Notes: a model not told the origin generated them from the sequence alone. Positions 11,881 through 23,243 are shown, counted from the stretch's first letter. The stretch: DNA of 64,000 nucleotides from Aspidapion aeneum (GCA_963576565.1 OY755047.1:23443171-23507170); one strand, 5' to 3'. A program made the numbers and translations.

Positions 11881-13647
11881 GGGGTACAACGGACCCAGCA
11901 AAGTGGCCCAAATGCATTGGACTTTTCCCTCCCACATAAGTCATTCATTCATTCAAGGTACATCGTGGCAGAATGAGACAACAGGCACTCAGGGCACCAG
12001 CACTAAGCGAGGAAAAGCTACACTTGCTTAAATGAGCTGACATACTGGACTTTGAAGTGCAGAGAGTGGATTAAGGGAAAGACCTGGGACATGGAAAAAA
12101 GGGTCTACTCAGGAAACAAAATATTTTAAACTTCGAAATACTCTGAGTAAGTAGTATTAAGCTATAAGACTCATCTTCTGGCATGTTTCTTGAGTAGATG
12201 TTCACATTTTTTAAAGAGAAGGAAGGAAAAAAAGGAATGTTAATGATGGGTAAATTGCAATTAGCCCACTGAAAGACTCCACCTTCTTAACTTGTTCACT
12301 GGTAGTTTTTGCTAGGGTCCCTGAGTGTTGACATATTTAATATGTCAACATACAGGGACTCTAGCTTTTGCTAAGTGGCGTGGTATACAATGCTTAGGGC
12401 TCTTTTAGACTTCCAAAGCCACTGTGTCCCTGAAGTCCCTAAAATCTTTTATACTTGCTAGAAGGACCAGGAAGGCTGTCCTTGAAATATTTTTGTAGGA
12501 GTCAAGGGCACTAAGAGGTGGGAATCTATTGTTTAATTTTTACTTAAATAGGTTTTCCTATTAGCTAGTTACATTGTATCGGTCCCTGAAATCAGTACGA
12601 GAAAACCGATATATATGGGATATAATCAACCCATACCGCCGTAGCTCCGTAATTTAGGATTTAAACTTTAATTTTATGTAAATAAATACGGGGACAACCG
12701 CGCTATATACGCGCCCTAAACTTTTGGGTAAGGTTCTCTCTGTGTCTCTTAATTATGCATAAAATAGCGCGTTTATTTGTTTATGGGGTAAAAATTATTT
12801 ATCTCTCTGTTTTCAGAGGCATCTCGGCGACAAAAGATGGCAACTTTAACATATCACAATTACTCTTAGTTACCATATTCTTGTGTTACGGATTTTTTTC
12901 GAAAACATTTACCACTAATGGTTTTTAAACCAATGGTCAAACTTCGGCGAGCCAATATTTTACCTTTTCACATTTTGGGTTTCATAAATTTAGACTAGTT
13001 ATGGCAGAGATATTAGAACAGCTAGAGAACCATTGAAAAGTTGGTAAAATAGTTGGGCACTGGTAGGCAGCCTAACCAAACCTACTTATACTTTGATTTT
13101 ATCAAGGCCTTGTCAAAATGGCGAAGACTGTCAAATATTGTTATTTTTGTTGTGTTTGTGTTTGTCAACAGCAGCTGACAAGCCCTTGACATTTCTCAAC
13201 CAAATCCAATCCGTCAATGTTCTATTATCCGTTATTTGAAGTAGATCACTTATATCTATCTATCTTATCCGGTCTGAGTTATAAAGCCACTTTGCCAAAT
13301 TCCTATAGTTTTCTACTTTTAATTGTAAAAAGTAGTTTCTTGTCTAAATTTAATCGTCTAAATGTTTTTCTCTAGATACACCCGCATTCTAAGATAAGCG
13401 TACTCTTCCATTTGTTTGATGAGCTTGCCTTTGAAACTTATTTGTTCATTTTTAATTTGTAGTTTTTCATTATGTTCGTAAACTTTCTTTACATTTAGAG
13501 TTCATCACAGTCAGGAGTTTAACAACAGTTTATAAAATCAAAACAGCTGATGTAAAATATTAATTGCCTGCGTATGCGTAGTTAATAGGCAACAAGCAAT
13601 AATAGTATAGTCTCTGTTATGAGCTATGCATACATAATATCACCGGA
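11881..13647. other. Mostly unassigned spacer with one hairpin
   Basis: Apart from the palindrome at 12311-12365, no feature was recognised. The 11881-12110 part still looks like the 3' tail of the non-LTR element to the left. Confidence 0.35.
12311..12365. repeat. 55-bp palindrome, possible solo terminal-repeat microelement
   Basis: Arms 12311-12337 and 12339-12365 pair at 24 of 27 positions (GCTAGGGTCCCTGAGTGTTG... against its inverse). Inside the outer GC is TA on each side, so the core reads as two inverted termini back to back between TA dinucleotides. A near-direct repeat TTTTGCTA also flanks it. Confidence 0.7.
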
Positions 13648-14001
13648 TTGATAGTATGTATTGCGAACAAGATTAATTTCGGAGCTTGTATATTTGAACA
13701 GCTCTGGTGTAGGCTCAGCTCAAACACCTTTCAAACAACTAGCTTTGTTGCCGAGTCGGCGAACTTTCATTTGAACAGATGTGGCGTTAGTGGTCTCACT
13801 GATACATCGGACAAGAAAGACCCCTGTTATAATTCTTCAACTCAAGGTATTAGAAGTCTTGTATCTCCTCTACCTCCAATATCGTCTCACACCTTTGTAC
13901 TCCTGAAATTGCAAGGAAGTAAAAACGCTGATTCTAGTTTTGTTCAGAACTTAGAGAATGATTTCCCGTTAGTTTTTTCTAAAGCTCTTATAGACGCCTA
14001 A
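13648..14001 (+). other. Unrecognised 117-codon open frame
   Basis: An open frame with normal-looking composition (SSNTFQTTSFVAESANFHLN in the first half). The spacing of this block faintly resembles the protease region of Pao/BEL-type LTR elements, but the active-site motif is not convincing, so I do not assign it. No initiator context, splice sites or neighbouring domain support a gene. It could be a decayed retroelement fragment or chance. Confidence 0.2.
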
Positions 14002-15589
14002 ATATTGTTTTCTAAAGCTGCCGAGAATTTCCTTAAGTATGCAGTTTTTAAAGGCTGATCTTATTTATCTTCTGGACAGACCTAGACAAGCTGTATAGGC
14101 TTTTACTAGTTTTATAGTATGATCATTGCCAAGTATCTCTTTATTATTTGGAATCTATAGAAACTTGACATTTCCTCTAAGTTTGTTATACTTTCTCCTT
14201 GTCGTGGAGTCCAACTTGGAAAACATTTGGCTTACTTTCAAGTTTTTAAACATTGATTTTCTCATAGCACACTTCTGCATCCTGTGACAATCATCCATCT
14301 AAGCCCATACTTAATTGTATAGTAAACTAGAGAGTCACTCGGCTCTACTTTAAATTATCTATACTTGGCCAATCGCACTCCTGCATCTATTACAATGAGG
14401 GATTTTGTGGGAAATGTCAATCGGTTTTTCTTTTAATTTTGTCCACTTGGTAAACTTACTTTAAATATTCTTATTCTCCACAAGACTGTAAGTAGTTGTT
14501 TATTTTATCTTTAGTTCAGATAGTGGTGCATATTTGTGTGTACAGAGTTTTATCTCATCTCTATCTAAACTTTGCATTTTTTATCCATTATCCATTGCGA
14601 AAAAAGTTGAGTTCGAGGGTGATAATAGGTACTGTACTCATAACTTCTCTGATTTTTCTGCACACCATTCTTGACAAGCTATCCAGTCTCTTGGCAGTAG
14701 GTGGTTTTTTTAATTGCACTTTACTACTATACGAACATTTTATATCAATGGAGAAAATACTGGATTGTTAAAGACTGTATAGACCTATTGATTCGAATGC
14801 ATAAGAATTAAACTGAGTTGACTTAACCTGTTTGTTTCAGTTTTGGTTCAGATTCTTATCCATGAAAAATGTTAAAGCCAGGTTATAAAATAAATAAATA
14901 AAATAAAAAGTTCTCAGCGAAGTTAAGCGTGAGGCTTCTGTTAACCTTATTAGGTTACATTCATTCCACGATTTGATAGACTGAGTTAATAATGTAACCA
15001 TTATACAAATTATCGACATTATTTCTTCCTTTGACTACATAGGTAATCTGCAGAGTTTTTAAACTTTAGCATCTAAACGCTGTTCATACATACATAGTAC
15101 TGAAATTCATGACATTATTTATATAGTTCCTTAGATTGCCCGAGTTATATATTTGAGTCATATCGATGACGCAGATATTGCTACCCTAATTAATGAATTA
15201 ACATTAGTCTTTAATTATTATTAAAGACATTTCTCTCAATTTACAACTAAGGGTATTAAGCACCTTAAATGACTAATTGTCCAACATTTATCAAGTGAGG
15301 CTATCTTTTGATGATACCCATATTTTAAATTTATCTCTCTCACTCTCTAAATGGGACTGGCAGTTTTAGTCTTTGTTGCAGCTATTTAAAAAAATTATAT
15401 AGAAGAACTTTTAAACCATTTTTAAAATTTTTCCACACCACGGCAGAAACATCTCTTCATACAGTTTAAATGTATTCTTGTTTGTTCTATGCGTATGTTT
15501 ATTTATTTTCTTTATTAGTTATTATCAGAAACTATTTATACTTTCTATTTATTGCAGTTTGTCTGTATACCATTTACCAAATTAATGCA
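14002..15589. other. Unassigned spacer
   Basis: Several 60-90 codon frames are present, none with a recognisable domain. No repeat structure was identified. Confidence 0.35.
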
Positions 15590-16130
15590 CGTGCCTCTTA
15601 GGATTTAGGAAGACCTAATTTTGCCCGGCACTGCTTTGTCGTGGGCAGGGATCTTTATACTGCGTAGCAAGGAAACACGGTAGTCCCACGCTTTTACCGA
15701 ACCGAACCAAAAGGTGGTCCTGCTACATGTTATACTTGCATCTATCTAACATCGCCCTCGTCCCAGCACAACTTGGTTATAGACGATAGGTTTCTTTCCT
15801 TTTCAGCGCAATAGTAGTGGTCGTCGTGAGTGGACTTAATAGATTCTTGCTGGCGCCATGCTATCATGGTACCGACTATAACAGCAGTCTTCTGAGTTAT
15901 TAATCCTGGCTCCTCGGCTGTGGGTTGGCTCTTGTACTACACGTGCATATATTCTCGATGTACAAGGTCAACTTATGTTCTTGTGTGAAGACTGACAAGG
16001 AAGTCGGCGACAGGGCGATGAAACATTGTTTTTATTTTTGTGTTCGTTGTACGCGACGCGAAACTGAATGGAACCTTCTGCATGTAAAGCCGACAACAAT
16101 ACCACGGGACTACCCTGTCGTCCCCGTCCA
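15590..16130 (-). mobile_element. tRNA-derived SINE, copy 1 (minus sense)
   Basis: Same family as 24251-24828, 32305-32773 and 33659-34187. The minus-sense 5' end at about 16130 has a tRNA-like head (ACAGGGTAGTCCCGTGGTA, then TCGGCTTTACATGCAGAAGG). The body includes TATTCTCGATGTACAAGGTC and GGATCTTTATACTGCGTAG on the plus strand. The 3' end with the CTA tail is missing on the left, so the copy is 3'-truncated or decayed. The 71-codon frame at 15925-16140 is inside the SINE and is not a gene. Confidence 0.8.
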
Positions 16131-17179
16131 GAATAAGTGAAGTACTAAAAATATATTTTAAACATTTCCAGGTTGATACTTTTTTTTCTTTAAACGATCT
16201 AAAAAACTCAGACCTGCTTAATTAAACTCAGCGGTATATTGTACCTCTTTTTTTAACATTTAACCTTTAGTGCATTTGTATATTGTTGTTTTTTGTATTT
16301 AATTAAAATGAGTGTGTGCCTTGTAAAAAAAGTTTACTTGTTTTTCCAAAAAGCTTTAATTAATTTTCTGTTTAATAAACTTTTTGCCTTTATATTCTAC
16401 TCTGCTTAATTTTTGCAGTCCAGCGTTATCTGCGAAAAGAAGGTCTACCAACGCGATGAGGGGGCAGGGGGAAGTTAATAGCATGCTAGCCATATGGTTT
16501 TAGTTAGTAAAAGCGCCAAAACTATTTTTTTACAATATTTCTTGTTAAAAGGAACTTTTTTGCTTACAATGATTTTATAACAAGCATAAATCATAAACAA
16601 AAGAAGATATTGATATAAATAGGAATTTATTCCGCACCCCAAAAATAACAAAGACCTAACTCAAAAATTTGGGAAATCGAGTTTTTGTCAGAATCTGAGT
16701 TAAATGGGAGCTACGTATTGATAAGTAATGAAATGAAAGCAAAATTTTAATAATGAAATTAAGTGCTTTAGTAAATCACTCCAATTTACTAAGGACTAAC
16801 TTTTTTTTTAATCTCCTACCTATTTTCAATGTAGACAAAAAGCAATTTTCTTAGAACAAAGATTTTTTAACGAGCATCCCAAAAAAATTGTTTAATCATC
16901 TTTGAAATTAAATTTAAATATAAAAACAAACAAGAGCTACAAAAAACCTATCATCAGTTATTTTATCATCAGCTTTGCTTGCTTATCATAGTCTTTGTTT
17001 TTTTGTGGGTACGATTTGTCTGGACTGTTTATACACTTTTTAAAAACTCATCTTATACCTCCTTCTATGACCTTGTCGTGGCAATATTAATGTAATAAAG
17101 CAGTACTACTAATATATAGTACCACACAAAACACAGCAAACTTTTAGTGGGACGTATTGAGGTATATAGGTGTTAGGTA
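16131..17179. other. Unassigned A+T-rich spacer
   Basis: No coding or repeat structure recognised. Confidence 0.35.
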
Positions 17180-17245
17180 AAATTAGGTCCTACTAGAGAA
17201 ACTTGCATCTTATGGGGATATACATCATTTTGGTATATGGTGTGC
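17180..17245 (+). mobile_element. SINE fragment, left of the hAT insertion
   Basis: GAGAAACTTGCATCTTATGG and following bases match the 3' body of the SINE family (compare 32638-32700). The fragment is cut at 17245 by the hAT element and resumes at 18089. Its last 8 bases are the target duplication. Confidence 0.65.
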
Positions 17246-18088
17246 CAGTGGCGGCTCGTGACAGTAAAGTTTGTGAGTTCTGCCGATAGGGTATAAAAAA
17301 TGCTATTTTTTGACAGTGTCCAGATCACGTCTATTATAAAAAGTAAAATATAATATAAAAGTTTGGTTTGCCAAAAATTACAATGCCTCGGAAAAAATAG
17401 CGTTTTTACAAAAGATTTAATTCACATTCACTACCTTCGCATAATATGTACTCACCAATGTTTTGCTTGCACGTATTTTCTAGACATCTGAGAACTCGTA
17501 CTCGTACACTTTTGGACAGTACTCGAATAAGTTTGTATACTTAAATGTATTTAAATTTAACTTCACTTTTAACTCACTAATATATTTTTTAAATTTAAAT
17601 TTTAACATAACTAAAAAAATTTTATTATATTATGTTTTAAAAATCAAGTCAATTCTTCGATTTCGACAAACAACAAACACGACCATAACCTCCCGCTCAT
17701 GCTCATTGTACTGGAACTGCAAATTTTACAGCTCTATTTTTGCCTAGATTTCGCTATCTAAACCTTTGGGGTTCCTAGCCGAGCACAGATCTCGTTAGCC
17801 GCCCAGCTACGTTGTGGTGCAATTTAGCAGCGCAACAATGCCAATAACTTCATTTGACCGACTGTAAAATGCGGCCTTCGGCGACGGCGCGCGGCGTCAT
17901 ACTCAACATACGTACGCGATTTGAAGGCCTACTATACCAATACCGGACCGAAAATATACTGCTATTCCAATAATTTTAGAAATAAAATAATTGTATTAGA
18001 AAAATAGCAGCGGTTGAAAAATAGTCAAATAATGTGAAAATTTTGGGGGTTCTGCAGCTCTGCAGCCCTTATGCCCTAGCCGCCCCTG
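17246..18088. mobile_element. hAT MITE, 843 bp, perfect 8-bp target duplication
   Basis: The ends are CAGTGGCGGCTCGTG and the inverse of CAGGGGCGGCTAGGG. TGGTGTGC occurs at 17238-17245 and again at 18089-18096, a perfect 8-bp duplication diagnostic for hAT insertion. The interior is non-coding, with a C+G-rich patch around 17770-17930 similar to that of the hAT element at 5548. The insertion splits an older SINE fragment. Confidence 0.92.
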
Positions 18089-18103
18089 TGGTGTGCCTAG
18101 TTG
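18089..18103 (+). mobile_element. SINE fragment, right of the hAT insertion
   Basis: TGGTGTGCCTAGTTGCTAG continues the SINE body (compare GTGGGCCTAGTCGCTAGACC near 32725). It runs directly into the dispersed repeat that follows. Confidence 0.55.
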
Positions 18104-18470
18104 CTAGAATAAATAAATGGATCCATGACGGATCTAATACCTTCCTAGCGAGCCTATTAGCACACTTCAATTGAAGCCATGATATATCAGCCTTGAAAAC
18201 AGTTTTTTGTAAATATCTCAGAAACTAAAGGTCTCACGAAGTTTTTGGTTATAACAGAACTTATTGAGCAAAATATAGTTTACTACATTCCGAAAGCCGC
18301 ATATTGATACAATACTCCGTTAAACAGTTACCATTTTTTAAATTGACATTAATGGACCAAAATCTACTTAGCTCGTTAGAGTGTCGATGAAATAATATAC
18401 ACACACACACACAGACAGACATCACGACGATATCGCTAATATAGGTCAAAATGCACGCAAATAACACATT
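18104..18470 (-). repeat. Dispersed repeat, copy 2 (minus), with AC/CAGA tract
   Basis: Reverse complement of the repeat at 6885-7182, and longer on its far side, where it carries an AC dinucleotide run and CAGACAGACA near 18398-18421. It is non-coding. The minus-strand 68-codon frame here is not a gene. Confidence 0.75.
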
Positions 18471-20116
18471 TTTGGCGTTATCACTATTACTACATATTCT
18501 TAGTCATGTTTCTTAGAAAATAATGGCATGTTTGTGTTATGAAAAAAATTAAATATTAATGATTTGTTGATTTACGGCAGCATAGCAGCAATAACTCCAC
18601 CAAAACAGAATTTAAGACATTGAAAATAATGAGATTTTCGGTTTTGGGTCTCATTAATTTTATCTTAATTAAGAGGGATTTTTAGCGTCGAATAATTTTT
18701 TTTATACCCTCAAATTTTTGTTTCATTATGCTTTTATTATTAAAGCTGTTGATTTTATAAATTAACGAAAACTTTTTTTATAATTTTATATTTTAGAAGA
18801 GTGAAATTTGGATTTGATTGAAGAAACTGTACATTTGCACAAGTATCCCAAAATTGGAATAATTTTTTTTAACAAATTATGAGTAATTTTTTTAAATTAA
18901 CGTTAGTATTTTAATCAGTATTGATGTCCCTTTTACATATTTTTTACCCAACTGCAGCACGACGAGAGGAAGACTAATGTTTTTCGCTTAGGATATATAC
19001 AGTGTGTTTCATTTAAAACTTTCCACCCGGGATATCTCGAGAACTGCTGAAAATTTTAAAAAATGCCGAGACACGTCGATTTTGTTTGAAAAGGGGACAC
19101 TTTTTGGATATCTTGAAATTTTTGTAGCACGCACAAGCTTCGAGGGGTATACTTTACCCCTATATTTTGAATAGGGAAAGTGGGTCTAGTGATACCTTGT
19201 TTTGAAGATCTCTTGAATATCTTTAGAACCGTGTTAAAATTTCAAATATCTATCGATTTGTTTTTAAGATATTTGCCTTCAAACTTTCAAATTTAACATG
19301 GACTGATAAAATAAATTTAATCAGAATTTTAAGATTTAATTTTTATTTTATCATTCATTTTATTTTATCAATAATTCTTATATTTAACGAATTTTGAGAA
19401 AAACAAGTATTTAATTTTCAAAATCTTTGAATATAACCAGTTGTTTTAAAGTCATGTGATGTAGTTTTCTTAAAAAAGTCATTTTAGACCCTTTACATTA
19501 TATGGGTATTATCTCAAAAAAAAAAAAATAAAATGAGGTAAAGAGACGCGGAGGCTTAACAAAAATGTTTTGACTTGATACTTATTATTGTTGGACTACG
19601 CTAGTCCGATGCGTTTCCAGTGGAATTATTTTTTATTTGTTTTTTTGTACCAAGGTTATTTTGTTATTTTAACTGACGGCGAAAAATCGATTGCATAAAT
19701 AACGTAAATAAACAAAAGCAATATTTTCAGCCCACCTCAATATTTACTGCGTTTTATGAACCAATCACAAGCTCTACAATCTTTTTTAGAAATTTATATA
19801 AAAATATTTTGTACAGGGCTAAGGGTTTTGTTTTGTACAGCTCCAAAGGGCTTAAGGGCCCATCGCACCGAATTTTAAAATTTCCTTTCTTAACTATGGA
19901 TTGCTTTAATTTTAAGCCTGGCCTTATTTTTAAATTTGTTGTAACGAGCAAAAATCTCCTATCACTTATTAAGATGCGACTACCTTGTGACCCAATCAGG
20001 CAACGCCGCTTTTGCAACCAACCAAATTTTTAAACTATGGAAATACAACAACACCCAGTAGTTCCCAAAATAGTTTTGTCAAAAGCCATCAATTTTTCTG
20101 TATTTTATTTTAAAAA
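18471..20116. other. Unassigned spacer with a shared 50-bp motif
   Basis: At 18946-18996 is a motif (ACCCAACTGCAGCACGACGA...) that recurs near 36060. Immediately after it, at 19000, a mariner-like end CAGTGTGTTTCATTTAAAAC follows TA, but no matching right end was found. The rest is unassigned. Confidence 0.4.
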
Positions 20117-20302
20117 ATGAAAGTTCTTGAATTTTTGGAAAATTATTTGGAAGATGATAAAATCGAGATGGTGATACTCGATTTTGCGGAATTTGGGTCT
20201 CCTCGTCGTTACAACCAAAGGACTAAAAATTATAATGAAATTAGGGTAAAGTGTAAAGGCAGAAAGGAAAATCGTCTTGTTACATCATGCAGTGCAGTTT
20301 AA
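20117..20302 (+). pseudogene. Possible Harbinger/HARBI1-type transposase N-terminal fragment
   Basis: A 61-codon frame begins MKVLEFLENYLEDDK and continues with an acidic stretch, then DFAEFGSPRRYNQRTKNYNE. The order (hydrophobic helix, acidic stretch, D-F-x-E-[FY]-G-x-P-R-x-Y-N-x-R-x-x-x-Y/F) matches the N-terminal region I know from Harbinger-type transposases in insects. The conserved continuation (E-L-x-x-x-x-F-x-x-R-F-R) is absent: the frame changes to an unrelated Lys/Arg-rich end. No catalytic domain lies downstream. It is a fragment at best; the identification rests on one motif and could be wrong. Confidence 0.4.
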
Positions 20303-20337
20303 TTTAAATGCAATAGTTTTCTTACACTGGTCACTGG

Positions 20338-20522
20338 CAGTGGCGTATATATGGGGGGGGGGGGGCTGGGCCCCCCCCCCCGAAACTAAGATTTTTTTGG
20401 ATATTTTCCACATATTTCATGAATACAAACATAAAATAGCATAAAATACAGCCTCATGAGGTCTCGGCCCCCCCAAAACTGTCTCGGGCCCACCCCGAAA
20501 CTTTTTTCTATATACGCCACTG
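20338..20522. mobile_element. 185-bp hAT MITE with G13/C11 tracts
   Basis: Terminal CAGTGGCGTATATA at the left is inverted at the right end. GTCACTGG at 20330-20337 and 20523-20530 is a perfect 8-bp target duplication. Just inside the left end are G13 (20353-20365), CT, G3 and C11 (20371-20381), which can fold on themselves. A C7 tract lies near the right end. No coding capacity. Confidence 0.93.
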
Positions 20523-20530
20523 GTCACTGG

Positions 20531-21179
20531 TCAGTCCTGTCCTACCCTTAGCGCTGTACCTACCAGGCTGTAAACAACAGTTAACTCGAAAATCAAACGA
20601 AAATACTGTAATAAAAAGGAGAGGGAAGAGAGAACTTTATTTAAATTATTTTTCTTCCTTACAAATCTGTTTGTAATAATGTAAGGTATATTTTTTCAGA
20701 AAAACATTGTGCCAAAAGAACCAAAATCTAGCCTTACCTTTTGCAATAGTTTTTTAAAATCATTTTTATTTATTTGAAGTTTTTTTTAAAGTTTTTATTA
20801 AAAAGAAACATGTTTCTTACTTTATTTACTCACAAAACACAAAAGCACACCTGTACTTTTATCACAACACTTTGCTCAATTGTAGGTATTGTCAGTTGCT
20901 ATGGCTATGCCAGACGGGTAACACTATGTGACCAGCATCTTATCTTTAAGCAGCTTTTAAAGAACAGTAAATTCACGAAAAAACGTGACTTAATTTTAAC
21001 AACACTAAGGAAATAATAAGTCAGAGGCTAAGGAACACTTAAGTAAGGGACTAATAGTAGATGGATAAATTGGATTAGGTATTTTAGGCATATAATACCT
21101 TTCGAGTCTGGTATAGATACCGAAAGTTTGAGATCAAGCACCTATACCAAAATCTCAAAATTTTATCTAGTGCATTGGT
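20531..21179. other. Unassigned spacer
   Basis: An 80-codon frame at 20774-21016 has no recognisable domain and is not called. Confidence 0.35.
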
Positions 21180-21250
21180 CGCTCAGTTGGTAAAGTGTCA
21201 GTCTAGCAAGCCGAAGGACCGTGGCTCAAATCCAGACAGAGACAAATATA
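21180..21250 (+). repeat. tRNA-like sequence (SINE head or tRNA pseudogene)
   Basis: TCGCTCAGTTGGTAAAGTG has the form of a tRNA D-arm/A box, and GGCTCAAATCCAG about 40 bp later the form of a B box (GGTTCAAATCC). The acceptor stem does not pair and no CCA-ready end is seen, so this is a tRNA-derived repeat and not a functional tRNA gene. Confidence 0.6.
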
Positions 21251-21302
21251 TTTATTAGAAAAATACGTATGTAAAGTAAGAAGATACAATAATTTATTTT
21301 AT

Positions 21303-21443
21303 ACAACAAGTAAAATTAAAGAAAGAAAAATTATAAAAAGTTTGTCTTCGGTCGGGACTCGAACCCGGAATCTCTAGCTGGGTTCGAGTCCCGTTCAAAA
21401 ACAAACCTTCTATAATTTTCTTTCTTTAATTTTACTTGTTGTT
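21303..21443. repeat. Inverted pair of tRNA-derived units with facing B boxes
   Basis: The left arm (AACAAGTAAAATTAAAGAAA... to GGGACTCGAACCC) is repeated inverted on the right (GGGTTCGAGTCCC... to TTAATTTTACTTGTTG) around a 14-bp centre near 21367-21381. Each arm ends in a canonical pol III B box (GGGTTCGAGTCCC), one on each strand. The layout suggests two SINE units joined tail to tail, or a fold-back derived from one. Confidence 0.75.
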
Positions 21444-21445
21444 TA

Positions 21446-22140
21446 TAGTTTTAGGTCCTTACATTATTTGCAATTTATTATGTAACAATAAATATACAAA
21501 CAAAATATTAACTAAAAAAAAAATTCTAAAACATAAGTTATGTTCTCCCTTTGCGTAGCATTCCAAACCAAACTAGTTATTCTTTCCACGGTTTTAAACT
21601 CATCCACTCTATGTTTGAGCTGAAATCAAAGCTCATCTTACAAGTAAACTTTAGAACCGGAATTCTGTTACCACAGATATTTTATTTCTATCTTTCACGG
21701 AGATTAATGTATTCATTAATTTAGCCAAACAAGTTTACTACCTACAGACTTGAAAAACTTTTCTTCTTAAGGTCAGATAAGAGCTTAAGTCAGAATTTAA
21801 TTAAGAAAACAAACTTTCCGAATAATAATTGAATAGATAGAAAGCAAAGGAAATGCCGTTATATCACGATAACTAACATCTTGACTAAATGGATGCTCTA
21901 TCTTGCAGAAAATAATCTAGATTACTGCTCGTGCACCTATCTCCATGTCTCTACTGATATGGTCGATGTTAGATAACACAATAATATAGGGGTAAATGGC
22001 CAAGCTAGAGACTATAATAATAATAGGTTATACTCATAGTACATAAGGCAGAACATTTTGGTTTACTATTTGTATGTGATGGATCTCATAATAGGCTGTT
22101 TGACAGTAGTAAAATACTCTGCCAATATATGGGCCCCTAA
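21446..22140. other. Unassigned spacer
   Basis: No feature recognised. Confidence 0.35.
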
Positions 22141-22765
22141 GCTCACACTAGGTACTATAGTTATAGTGTACGTGTGAGCTAATTTAACTAAAAACTGAAA
22201 TATATTTTATTCAACTCCAGACTAAATTACCTTCTTTTTGATACCACACAAGCCATGTTTTGACTTAAACTCAAATTTTTGAAATCTACCCCTAACTAAC
22301 TAAAATGTATTTTGTTAAACTCCGGACTCAATTACCTTTCGTTTGATATCACACACGCCATATTTTCACTTAAACTCTAATTTTTAAAATATACCCGCAT
22401 CCTTTTTTTTAAATAAATTAAAATGTACTTTGTTTAACTGCAGACTCAATTACCTTTGGTTTGATATCACACACGTCATATTTTCACATAAACTCTAATT
22501 TTTGAAATCTACCCACACCCTTTTATTCGGTTTGTGTTCGGTGGATTTTGTTCATTTTTAAATGGGACCATCTCGACCCAAGGCCCAGCCTAGGTACCAA
22601 ATTTCATTAAAATCAGACATACAGACAGACAGAGAGACATATAGACAGACAGACAGACAGACAGACGGCGCAACAAAAAAGTTTCAAAATCATCTGAAAC
22701 GCAAAGATATATTTAAAAAAATTTGAAATCGGAGCAATCACCATAGCTCACACTACTATAGTATC
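22141..22765 (+). repeat. Composite repeat: hairpin end, three ~118-bp tandem units, CAGA tract
   Basis: It begins with a hairpin whose arms are GCTCACACTAGGTACTATA and its near inverse, ending at about 22181. Three tandem units follow, aligned on CTC[CA]GACT[CA]AATTACCTT near 22215, 22320 and 22440. Then comes a block with AAATTTCATTAAAATCAGAC and a CAGA tract at 22612-22668. The right edge repeats GCTCACACTACTATAG in direct orientation (about 22745). The family is unidentified; its form recalls non-autonomous DNA elements but no target duplication was found. Confidence 0.7.
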
Positions 22766-23105
22766 TTCTTCACTCTTCACTCTTCTAAAATAAATATATA
22801 TTTATTTTTAGATATCTCTTTAGGTCTTGGGAATGCTAAAAACAAACTTTTTTGTTAAATTTTTTCTCAAATTTATAGTTATTTTAATTAAATAAATTCA
22901 TTGAATTAAAACAATTAGCCACGTAATTCAAAACAGGCGGTCTACCAATCAGCTGCGAGTGATGTCACAAAACAGTAAACGCCGCGAACGAACCTATTTT
23001 CTGTGTTATTTTCTTATGGATGGTAATGTTTGCTTTGGTTTAAAGTGCGAATTATCGTCCTAAATTAGATTTTATTTTGTGTTTTGCTCATAATAAACAT
23101 TTTCA
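22766..23105. other. Sequence upstream of the SWIM/YqaJ-type fragment
   Basis: No repeat recognised. The stretch 22935-23000 is locally G+C-richer (CAATCAGCTGCGAGTGATGTCAC) and may be the old promoter region of the fragment that begins at 23106; this is inference only. Confidence 0.3.
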
Positions 23106-23243
23106 ATGGAAAACGGATTCTCCAAAGCCGATAGCTCCGACTTGCCAATGCTGAATTCCTTTATGGTGGCAGGCTTCTTTGCCAACAGCAGTGATTTTTG
23201 TACTGCGGAATTTAGAAACGTTAAAATGTTGATGTGTTTATAA
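23106..23243 (+). pseudogene. N-terminal fragment of an insect SWIM/YqaJ-type mobile-element protein
   Basis: An ATG-initiated 45-codon frame reads MENGFSKADSSDLPMLNSFM followed by VAGFFANSSDFCTAEFRNVK and then a short unrelated tail to TAA. I recognise this pattern (…LP-x-L-x-x-x-M-V-A-x-[FY]-[FL]… F-x-x-[AP]-E-[FI/L]-R-x-V-K) as the start of repetitive insect proteins that go on to a SWIM zinc finger and a YqaJ-like nuclease. Neither downstream domain is present here. The stop follows the conserved block directly, so either only a first exon remains or the copy is truncated. A THAP-domain remnant lies 450 bp away on the opposite strand. Recognition is from memory of the family and is moderate. 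Confidence 0.45.

Noticed and set aside
19000..19500. Mariner-like left end CAGTGTGTTTCATT after TA
   Set aside because: No inverted right end found within several kilobases; one short end is not enough to call an element.
21180..21250. Functional tRNA gene
   Set aside because: A and B boxes are recognisable but the acceptor and other stems do not pair and the region belongs to a repeat.
22612..22668. CRISPR-like array (regular short repeats near 22200-22670)
   Set aside because: Units are contiguous tandem repeats and a CAGA microsatellite, without spacers, in a eukaryotic context.
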